Positions 1 through 9,800 of a stretch of 10,399 nucleotides of DNA are shown one piece after another. Numbering within the stretch: position 1 is the first letter of the stretch; each line of letters starts with the position of its first letter. This DNA is from Saccoglossus kowalevskii (lineage: Eukaryota; Hemichordata; Enteropneusta; Harrimaniidae), in NCBI RefSeq assembly GCF_000003605.2, contig NW_003150780.1:23338-33736 (forward strand), written 5' to 3'. The translations under genes were made by a program, and so were the position numbers. A model generated the notes under the pieces. That model had not been told where the DNA came from, did no database searches, and worked only from the letters and a program-made list of their open reading frames with translations.

Positions 1-1356
1 GAGTGTACCTGGTTTTATCAATTTGATTTCACGATGATTCGAAATTACTCTAAATTATGAATATTAAGTGAACAACCGACCTAGCAGGTGCACTTTTCTG
101 GATAATGTGGATGTGATCTGACTATTAGTCTTAATCATCGTGTCCTCCGCTGAATAATGTTTAATAATAACTTAACAACCATGAGGTAAGTTTAGGTAAC
201 AATTGGGGTCGAACTTAATACAGGATATGTAAGTATCCCGAGTTCACACAAGTTCACGATAACAAAACATTGTGGTTTTAACCACTAAGCAGTTCTTATT
301 GTAGTTCTTTAGCTCACATGGTTCGCAAACTCAGTCAAGTTGATCGATAACTGACAATACACGTGACGTCTGCATTCAATTTATAGCCAATTAGCGATGT
401 ATCTTTACAAATCACTTTAGAGGAACGTACTTGAGAATTGACCGTTTGTTCCTGGCGATGGCAATGCCCATCCATGGCGCGTCACGGTCATTAGCATGTC
501 GATGTATATTCGTCTGGGTACTGCGCATGCGTCAACCTTGTAGTGCTTGGAGACGTAAACGTGTGGCAAAGATATCAGAATCTTACCAATATTAAGATTA
601 AGATGTCCAAAAACAAATAATTGCGTACTGTGTAGCTTAATCCGTATATAAGCGGTGAGGTCACTGTATACAAATGGACTATTGTTCATTACGTGACTTA
701 TAGTTACACCTTATACCTCGTTTCCAAGCAACCACTTGGTGAATACAGACAACTGTCATCACAGAATGGATCGGTATAATCGTGACTATTAGTCGTATAG
801 GTATGAAGGTAAACTATATATATATTCACTGTAACTTTTTTGTGATGAGCAAAAAATTGAAACTCGCCATAGAGTTAGCGACTCAGATCATATATGTCAC
901 AAATACTTTTCATCAAAAGCTGAGAAAAAATTTAAAAAATCCGTGTATATTTGTTCTGAAAAAAAGTAGGTATAGTAGTACGATCTCAGAGTTCGAATAA
1001 TTTCATATAAGACTGTACGTAACAATTTTACGAATGAATACTAGTGTTTAACGATTCTCTTTGTAACAGTGTGAATGCAGTTTTCCAGCCAGCACGTGTC
1101 TCCCTGTTACTATTCTCATCACCTTTCGCCGTAATACCGATAGTGTTATAGTATTGTATATATATATCAGAGAAGTCCATTGCCCCCGGCGACGTACTAG
1201 GCACTCCTCACGGTGACCCCAAAATACCGAGGGTATTAACCTCGGCAAATAACCTTTTGTTAAAGTTTCGATAGTAATAAAGAATACCACTGAGGCGTGG
1301 ACGCTGAATACACCGGCTGCAGAGCTATGTTGGGTGCCGCCAGGGTTTAGCAAACA
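1..1356. other. Non-coding stretch, no gene seen
   Basis: AT-rich sequence with frequent stops in all frames. Short ORFs at 417-689 (-), 782-1000 (+) and 1048-1368 (-) show no recognisable domain, no splice-supported extension and low-complexity AT-driven composition. Two motif-like sites occur: a CACGTG E-box overlapping TGACGTC (360-370), and an NRF1-like TGCGCATGCGT (522-532). Without a nearby transcript neither can be called functional. Confidence 0.5.
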
Positions 1357-1450
1357 AAGCTCCGACACCTTTACAAAACTTGGCGGAGCTTAATAAAATG
1401 TCTTTTAAAAAGAGTTTATTATCGAGGTATAGAATTCCTCTTTAAAAGAG
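1357..1450. repeat. Cluster of short inverted repeats
   Basis: AAGCTCCG at 1357-1364 is inverted as CGGAGCTT at 1384-1391. Directly after it, TCTTTTAAAAAGAG (1401-1414) and CTCTTTAAAAGAG (1438-1450) are near-palindromic and near copies of each other. This may be the remains of a small repeat element; no boundaries or target duplication could be set. Confidence 0.35.
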
Positions 1451-4400
1451 TTCGTCACAACCTATAAACTATGTTTATTGAAATAAACACATTTTAAGTG
1501 GTTTTCCCAGGAGAATCTGCGAAAGAATTCATGAACGTGTAATGTTTGTTTGTTGTAATCGTTGATGTTGTCCTCGTTTGATCCTAGTGGTTGTTTATGT
1601 TACTCGTAATATGTCTCAGGGCCTGTATCAGATTAAACATATTACGTGAACATATTACAGGGTTATTATATTGGATTGAATGTTACAAAGTACAGGAGAA
1701 GGCAAAATCGCGGTCGATCTATCAAAATAGACAGGTGGATAATCAAACTTTAAATAATCTGTATCTTTATTTGATGCTTGCGTATCTGTTCTGCAAGCAC
1801 GGTGTCTGTGAATAGCGCCTTCACACTTAATTGTGTTGTTATCTTTTGTTCATCCAAAACTATTTGATAGTAAATATCACAAAATCGGCCGAATTTACTT
1901 CAGTGGAATAAGGTGCAAGAGTTGAACTTAGTATTTCTAAATTCCAGCTTTTAATTTTTAATATTTTACATGTACTGTACAAGTGAGCTGCACGCGACAG
2001 CAGTTCACTCACGATTTCGCCATTGGTGGCGCTGTCAACTGTTTAAATGCCCAATTCAGTCGTCGCCCGTGCAATCCGTGCGGTTGTTTATTGGCGATTG
2101 TTATTAATCACTTGCTACTGCGCATTTTTACAGATAGTTTTATTTTACTGAGAATAAGCATGACTTACTTGAAGATTCACGACCAAACATAGATATACTG
2201 TTCCTATCGCGATGTGTGCGTCATATTATAACCCATACACACACGCAGATTACAGATAATGTACGGCACGTTTTTGCTTTATTCAACATTTGTTTAAGAA
2301 TTGACAATCTCACAGAAATATAAATATAATATGAATAAATATTTTTTCTATAATTGATTTGATAGTTATTTGTCATAATGTTCAAAATGATATTTTAGTC
2401 GCATTATTTTTGTATTCTAGTGCCATAAACATAATGCATATCATTAATTTCAAGCTCCATCCAAACCACTCTATTCTTAGTATAATGGTATCTAATAACA
2501 ATTTACACGATTCTATCCACAATATTTCACATACACACAAAGTGAAATTGATGATATAAGTCTGAAATGGTCTCTACACTCGAATAGGAAAACACACCCA
2601 TGTGTTCCACTAATCTTCCAGACTAGAACCATGTTTCGCCATAGAAACTCTCTCACCTAACTACAATCGTCCAGATAATTTAACTGCTTCCAGTTTTTAT
2701 TGAGCGTAAAACATTGTCGGCCACCCATGTATTGCATCGATTTGAAAGTATTGAGCCATTTATAATTACATGTTTTGTACCACATGATCCCACAAGGAAA
2801 TATGCACTGAAACAGCACATATCTATTTTTACATAGGTATAGTTAACATTAGTTAATCAGACAGACTTGAACTACAATGTATGCATCTGCGCGAAACCAC
2901 TATAGCGACCTATGGAGACCAACCACGCTATGTACCATTACCAGTATCTACTTCGTATCTTCAGATGTCTTTGTAATAAACAACCTGATTATGAGATCAA
3001 CAACAACAACGAACAACGTCGTCTGGTGAAATTATCGTTACAGACAAAAGTATCAAATGTTCAGTATACTTTTGTTAGTTTAAAACAATCGTCTGTTTGT
3101 CTGATTGTTTTTTTTTAATATTGTACTAACCCATCATTGTTAAAACGTGTATTACACGTTATTTTTTGAACGTAAAAGTAAAATGAATTATTAATTATTA
3201 CAAATTGAGTTTGTCGATATTCAAGTAGTCTTATTATTTTATTTTATTTGAAAGCTGAATTACTATATAGTCGTTATCTTTGTGTGTTATGCATCGGACA
3301 ACCGGAAGGGGAATTAATCTCATCCTCAATTTTCATAGTTTATTTTCAAACAGCATAACATGTCTACTCGTTGAATGGCTATAACTTACTTTTCAAGTCG
3401 GAAATTAGTGCAGGGGTTTCTGTCGCCATTCATTTTCAAAAACTTGTCTCTCAAATTTACCGGCTTACTTTCTGAGCCAACACAAAATTTAGCATACATG
3501 TAAGCTAGAAGATAAATGCACGAATGTTTAAAAGGAACATTTGATTATCTAACACAAATTAGAAGACAAACTAACATTTTGCAAAGTATGATGGGTAAAA
3601 GTTAGATGCTGCTACATGCTGACCAAACATAAAAAATCAAGCACTAATTCCTATCCTCCTAAATCAGACGTGATCAGATGTACACGCCTCGAATTACTCT
3701 GTATTGTTGTAATTTTACTCTAATTGGGAAGAGGGCCGATTAGTCACTTCAATCCACGCCTAATAGACAAAGGGCACAACATTAGAGACATATACCGTGC
3801 TCTGACTATAACAAGTTTCGTCGGTGTGGACTGCATCTGGTGATTAAAATCTCGCATTAAGGGGTTGTTTACTGGCTCTTGGTTTGGAAGAACCAAAGAA
3901 TTAGTAAAACATTTTTTGTGAAATAATTTCATGACATTTCGGTGTTTGTGTGGCTTTAAGACGACACAAGTTACTTAGCGTAAGAGAAAAAATAAGACGT
4001 CAACACGTTACGTATGTGCAGAGTTTGGACCCACATGGAAGGGGGGAACATCGGCGACCATACGCAAAGACTGTTACATTGGTGTCCTAAATTGATAGGT
4101 GTAATTGTCAACTGTATGTACGTTTACACTATTTCATCAAAGTATGTAGATTCAAATATTGAAGTAGTTTTAAGTTGTTATGTTGACCTCTATACGTTAT
4201 TAAACCCGCATCATTCTGCTTCTGTTTGCTATATGGAGCTGGACAGGTGTTCCAGCAGGTGTAAATGTATGTTTATTATTGAAGGTGCAAGCAGGAGTCC
4301 AGGTAATAGCCATATTTTGCACTGTTTTATTGGCTCAGATGTTTACACATATTTCAGGTTTGTAACACGAAAGGAGGTTAGAGGATTTATCAATACTTTC

Positions 4401-5687
4401 TGCTTGTATTTAATCCAAACCAATTAATCTACCAACATTCTGAAATTCAGGTACACCAGTTCACACTAGGGTATATCAAAAATGCGGACCATTACTCTCA
4501 GTATTTTTCTCAAACGGCTAGATGGAGAAATCGGCGGACGAAAAGAAAAGTGGAAGAGTCTGAACTATATCAATAGTGGCCCAAAACTATGATATGTTAC
4601 ATTAACCAGATAGTATTGCTCTTTTGAAACATTGCCTATCTACGGAATAAGTGCAATTGTGTGCATTTTTCATTGGCTGTTATATTCAAGCCTCCTGTAA
4701 GAAACGGTGGAATGAACGCGAGAATATTATGAGATACTTATCTTTTTAATAGCTGGCGCAACTTACATCAGTATTACTCTTTCTAGTGGAAATACAGTAA
4801 AATGCGCATTCTCTATTCTTTCGATATGGTTCTTGTATTTTCAATCTATGCAAAATTTAACATCTTACAAGCGGTTCGCCAATAGGATCACAGGTCACAA
4901 TTAATTGAACTTTGTCCTATGTGTTTGACCACTTAGCCGAGTGAGTCACAGTTGGCATATGCTGTGACTGTCAAATTTAAACAGCGAGAAGACGCACCAA
5001 ATGCATACGAGTGAAGACTACCAGGAACAAGGAATATACTAGTGTCAGAAACGTGCAATGGGAAGAGAACTAGCAAGAATTTAAAACGGGATACATCACG
5101 AAATACTGGACAAAACTATTTTGAGTTTTATTTGGAAACAATCTTTAGTTTGTTTATGCTCTTTTACAGTTTGGTAAGTACAATTTCGAGATTACTGTTG
5201 TAGAACCATGATGCATTCATCCCATTAAACTAGGTCGATGTAGTAGACAAATACAGAAACAGACTGACCTTTATGTATTCGGTCTTGAATCACCTAGGTT
5301 AATAAGTAACAATAATATAAGGTGATTAAAAATGAGGTCACTGATATGTCTCAACGAGTTACAGTGTTTGCAACTTCGCTGCAACCATGCTATCCCTATA
5401 TTATATAAGTAGGTAATATAAGTATCCCTATATTATATTATATAACCGTGACCGGATATTATAATAAAAAGTAATCACTGAATATGACACAGGAAGCTGA
5501 AAACTATGACATCATTATAACGGGGGGTGCGCATAATATACTATATTTCTTTGCGATATTATACTGTTCCCAGAACCTGACTACTCAGAGACGGATTTAC
5601 TAATATTTAAGAAGGTTATATTAAGCTTTATACCTATATATATTATTTACATTATGTACAGTTATTATAGGTGAGGAGTTATTTATA
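1451..5687. other. Long non-coding stretch, no gene seen
   Basis: About 4.2 kb of AT-rich DNA with no recognisable coding exon, tRNA or rRNA. The longest ORF, 4014-4427 (+, 137 codons), resembles no family I know and has no splice or codon signal to support it. Short structures seen are AACGTGT/ACACGTT around a 3-base loop (3144-3160), AGTCACAG/CTGTGACT around a 10-base loop (4944-4969), and a 16-base direct repeat, TATCCCTATATTATAT, at 5391-5406 and 5423-5438. A 5'-UTR exon or enhancer of the ABCC gene could lie here but cannot be recognised. Confidence 0.5.
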
Positions 5688-6006
5688 GGTCAAAATTTTG
5701 ACCATTCTCACGTTTTTCTCACGTACGTGAGTTGGGCCGGAAATTAGCCATTGTCACGTAATTACTTTTTCGTGCAGGAGTTTGACAGTTTATTACACGC
5801 ATGTGAGATCGGGATCTAACGCATTTTCGATCTCCACGTGAGAACGCACTAAAAAAACAATCATTCTCACGCACGTTCACGCATTTATCTTTGTAATCCT
5901 TGAAGTGTACTGTGTTACGTGAGAACACACGTAAAAACACCCATTCTCACGCGCACGCGTGAGTTTGGCCGATTTCCGGTCTAACTCACGTACGTGAGCA
6001 TGGTCA
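5688..6006. mobile_element. MITE-like element with imperfect terminal inverted repeats
   Basis: The left arm 5718-5749 and the reverse complement of the right arm 5967-5998 match at 28 of 32 positions. Both contain the perfect palindrome CTCACGTACGTGAG (5718-5731 and 5985-5998). Outside them sit TGACCA at 5699-5704 and its complement TGGTCA at 6001-6006. The left arm has 11 extra bases between these parts. The left boundary includes the perfect palindrome GGTCAAAATTTTGACC (5688-5703). The interior is about 220 bases and has no transposase, so the element would be non-autonomous. No clear target-site duplication could be fixed, so the outer edges are approximate and the superfamily unknown. 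A minus-strand ORF through it (5719-5940) is judged spurious. Confidence 0.6.
5703..5951. repeat. Repeated CATTCTCACG motif inside the MITE-like element
   Basis: CATTCTCACG occurs at 5703-5712, 5862-5871 and 5942-5951. The inverse core CGTGAGAA occurs at 5837-5844 and 5918-5925. The segment 5941-5970 resembles the left end (5702-5736) in direct orientation and abuts the inverted right end, so the right side can form a local hairpin over about 5958-5990. This suggests internal duplication of the terminal sequence. Confidence 0.7.
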
Positions 6007-6597
6007 TTTTTTGGCATTTTAAATACCTGAGGTGAGTTATGCTGTAAACGATTGCTTAACTGTTCACATCACTACGTGCCCGATTGTTTCACTTTATTTG
6101 AGTGATTTCTTTCAAATTAAAATTATGTTTTACTTTCCAAAGTTTGAGTCATAACAATCACGACTTGCAATGCTATAGTACTTAAAATGTAGTCTCAACT
6201 TCTTATTTTGTGGCAAATTTCAAAAAAAAGTTGTTATGACAAAAACTGTAGCTAAACTAACCCGGCCAAATACACATGCATGCTGTCATACCAAATTATC
6301 CTGGTGGCAGCATTATATGTCACAGTATGTAACTGACAAATATCTACAAACAATGTATACAGAACTTGTATACAATCAAACGGTGTACTCATATTGTGGG
6401 TATTTTTTTGGTCCAATATTTGACATATTGCGAATATTATGATCTGTAAAAAATTATATTTAATTTTATAGAACATCGTTTTAATTTGTTTTGAATAAAT
6501 ACATTCGTAAAATCATTGAAACTCGGGGTTTGTTCATTATTTGGGATGTATAGTTTTCCCTTAGATGAATACACTTATATACATACAATCCAGAAAA
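6007..6597. other. Upstream flank of the ABCC5-like gene, no gene seen
   Basis: AT-rich sequence between the MITE-like element and the gene start. Two overlapping opposite-strand ORFs (6236-6442 + and 6252-6476 -) have no recognisable features. A short inverted pair, TGTATAC/GTATACA (6354-6374), is present. Promoter elements may lie here, but none stands out from the base composition. Confidence 0.45.
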
Positions 6598-6611
6598 AAA
6601 ATATATAAATG
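6598..6611 (+). promoter_or_regulatory. TATA-like sequence upstream of the start codon
   Basis: An A/T run containing ATATATAAAT lies about 65 bases before the ATG at 6673, a distance that would allow a short unspliced 5' UTR. AT-rich DNA makes such matches common by chance, and the splice acceptor at 6646-6647 offers the competing model of a 5'-UTR exon farther upstream. This is a weak call. Confidence 0.2.
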
Positions 6612-6647
6612 TATTGCCCAAGTCATCATTTATCTGATTTACTACAG

Positions 6648-6832
6648 GATGGTATAATCAACTTAACTGACTATGGGGGATTATGCCGCTACTAAGGACG
6701 ACCATTATTACAGACTTGATCATCGATCATATTCATTTGCAGAAGCAATGAATTGCCATGATTTTGACTTAACAGAACCATCGCAAAATGTTAACGTCAG
6801 TGCATACAAACCAACGATAAAACATGCTACAG
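6648..6832 (+). CDS. ABCC5: First coding exon with start codon (coding from 6673)
   Basis: The start is ATG at 6673, with A at -3 and G at +4 (a good Kozak context). An in-frame TAA at 6664-6666 rules out a longer N-terminus within this exon. The exon encodes residues 1-53 and the first base of codon 54, ending at a strong donor, G|GTATGT. The peptide begins M-G-D-Y-A-A-T-K-D-D and is hydrophilic, with no signal peptide or membrane helix, as expected for the cytoplasmic N-terminus of a short MRP. S-A-Y-K-P at residues 43-47 matches a short conserved stretch of ABCC5. The 5' limit at 6648 assumes an acceptor at 6646-6647 (actacag), which would make 6648-6672 the end of the 5' UTR. Transcription could instead start nearby and leave this exon unspliced at its 5' end. 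Confidence 0.82.
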
Positions 6833-9800
6833 GTATGTGAACACATAATGTATAGATATATTATGCCGTGATTGCGTACTAGATCAGTATTAATTTCAGA
6901 AGAACGTGTGTATATGCCATACAATCGTTTCCTTGACAATCTTTAAGTATATACCCACTTCGTATATGTGCGTGAGTTCTGTTATTTGCATATCTTACAT
7001 TAATGACATGGGAACCACTTCGTATATGTACGTGAGTTCTGTTATTTGCATGTCTTACATTAATGACATGGGAACCACTTCGTGTGTGTACGTGAGTTCT
7101 GTCATTTGCATATCTTACATTAATGGAATGGGAACCACTTCGTATATGTGCGTGAGTTCTGTTATTTGCATATTTTACATTAATGGAATGGGACCCACTT
7201 CGTATATACATGGAAGTATAATAGCTAAAGTGAGTTGTGCTTATCTACTGACATTAGATTTCGTGTTCATTTGATTTTCAGAAAAAAACTATGACCTTCC
7301 AATAGATGATGCTGGATTATTCTCGTATTTATATTTTACCTGGATGTCGCCGTTGATGAAAACAGCCTACAAAACAGGCTTGCAAGTAACCGATCTTTGG
7401 GGGTGTGCAGAATCTGACTCAGCGGAGTTCAATTGTGAAAAGTATTTACAAGTCTTTGCTTTTTAGTTTATGAAGTCAATTTCAAGCATGTAATACAATA
7501 TTGCATTTATTGATTTAGGAAGTGTGATCCGTCTAGCAAAATTAAACGAATGCAATTAATGCACCTATATAATAGAAATGTTATTGTACAATTGTAACCT
7601 AAATTGAAACCATACTTTCACAGATTGCACAAACTGTGGAGCGATGAGTTAGATATAAAAGGTTCAGCGAAAGCTTCTTTAGTAAAGGTTTTTTTAAAGT
7701 TTATTAAGACAGAGGCTATCAAAGCTACATTTAGCTTCGTAATATTGGACGTGGCGATATTCAGTACTTCAGTAAGTATATGGTCCTATATTGTAACTAT
7801 TAGCTCATCGTCCGAATTGCAAGGTTTGTTGGTACCGACTCATTGCCGACTCCACCGACCCGTGCGGGTTCAGCCTGGGTAAACGCGTATTTATGGTCAA
7901 GTTCGATTGGATGTACCTGTTGGAAAGGCGCGCTCAATCATACGCTGTGTAACATTGCGCGGTAAGCTAAAGAACATAATGTCGGAAGTGGAGACGTGTA
8001 GCACGGTTACTTCAACATTCTTCTAGTAACCGTGCGTGTAGAGTGTGCAGGTTGTTTGTGGCATACTTCGTCAGCAAAGTGACAAAATATCTATGTCGAC
8101 CATGTTTTAACAAAGTAATGAAACTGTCAACTCTGAAAGAAAATCTCAGAAACTCTACTCAACTGATCATTCAAGAGTTGAACTGTTACACAATATTCGT
8201 GAATTGCCACTTTCTGTTCTCGTTGCAACAAACTCATCTTTTTTTCAGCTGGTAATGCCTCAATTGCGTGGTTTTAGTGATCGGTGAGGCTTTTTATCTT
8301 GAAAAACTGCGGGATCTGTTCTGCTTGGGTCGCCATATAAAAAACTCTCTCCTGTATTTTGATACAAGATAGCTGATTGGCTGTTTTTTTGGTTGCATCT
8401 CCCCTCCTTGTCGTTAAGGGCGCATATTAAATACACACTGTAGTGGTTTAATCTGCCAACAATTAGTTTGGAGGGGTGATCCTAAACAAACGTTCCTTGG
8501 CTTGCGAAGATGCTATTAGTCATAACGTATACACTTTTATTATATGTAGCTGTGTTTTCTATGTACCATATGAATTTTTTTAGGTATCACATAACGTAAA
8601 TCTTTATCTGAATCGACAAGTTATATAATATCACGGCCGGAAAGATAAACCCATTTCTGAAAGCATTTCAACTGATTCGTGTGCTGGAAAATAAATGTGG
8701 CGACAGTATTAATCCAGTATAGAAGCATCTTCTAATACACTGTTCTTTATTTTTGTTCACCAGTTACTTATATTTGCTTTACTGGACTATATCCAAGGAA
8801 CAGAGTTCAATATGCCATACGCACTGAGTCTTTGTTTACTGCTGGTTATATTTGACGTCGTGCGCTCATTATCGGTGTCATGTGGCGCAGTGATATCACT
8901 GAGAGCTGCAGTGAGACTTAGAAGTGCTATACTTATGATATCTTACAAAAAGATGATGTCTTTTTGTATCCTGCACGACCAGACTGTTGGCGAGGTTATT
9001 ATTATTTCCTATATTTTGTTTGAACACTTTTTAACAATATTAAATATTCTTCAACATTGATAATTCATGTATAGAAAGTATAGAGCAGTCAATTGTCGAA
9101 AAAAAACAATCAAATGACGGTAAATTTGCGTTTTTGCATTTGTTTTAAAAACTATATAAAATAATTATATAATTTGTTTTAGAGTTACCACTATTTAAAG
9201 AATACTTACACATTTTCTGGTAGAGTGGGGAATTCACGAAACTGAAGGATACTTTGTCAATAAAATGTGTGGACAAAACCTTCAAAAAATATTGGGAGTG
9301 GGCAAAAAAAAATTCTGGATATGGTGTGGTTATGATCATATTTACCATATTTAGCCAGGCCAACCTTCTAGACCTAGAAGTGTATTTTGTCATAAGAATT
9401 GTTCTAAGGTACTTCACTCGTTGAACGTACACAACACCAATTGTAAAATGTGCAATGGGACAATGATTAGTTCATTAACACGTGTTTAAATTTTGTCAGG
9501 GACGTTCAAACTTGATATTTCTCTGACACGTCAAACTATGACGTAATTAAAACTACTACTAAAATACAAAATAGATACATATTATATTTGCAAAAAATAA
9601 ACACCCTTATATTTTATTGATATTTTTTTGATAAATAAATGATGAAATTAAAGACAACATTCCAGACATTTTCAAACAGGGGAACCATTTGACGACACGC
9701 ATTTATGAATAAAAAACAATCGCCTTCCCCCGGTGTCCCATGTGGGTGTCAAATTATTTTTGTTTGCATGATATTTGAACACAAGTTGTACGCCGACTTT

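Noticed and set aside
4014-4427. Longest single ORF (137 codons, +)
   Set aside because: No recognisable domain, no homologous motif, no flanking splice signals that extend it, and composition like the surrounding non-coding DNA.
5719-5940. Minus-strand ORF of 73 codons
   Set aside because: It is a translation through the palindromic MITE-like element, with no transposase or other motif.
6953-7208. Possible CRISPR-like array
   Set aside because: The repeats are contiguous 60-base units with no distinct spacers, and the context is an animal intron.
6879-7274. Opposite-strand ORFs of 110 and 122 codons encoding 20-residue repeats
   Set aside because: Both are by-products of a 60-base tandem repeat lacking stops in one frame of each strand. 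They lie inside an intron, and the + strand ORF ends at a TGA before the acceptor at 7281.
7604-7882. Single-exon protein of 92 codons
   Set aside because: Its middle is the real exon 7624-7771; the ends run across a good acceptor and a GTAAGT donor.
8270-8480. Promoter-like stretch with ATTGG (inverted CCAAT) and a TATA-like run
   Set aside because: It lies within an intron of the ABCC gene with no downstream start or exon to support an internal promoter.
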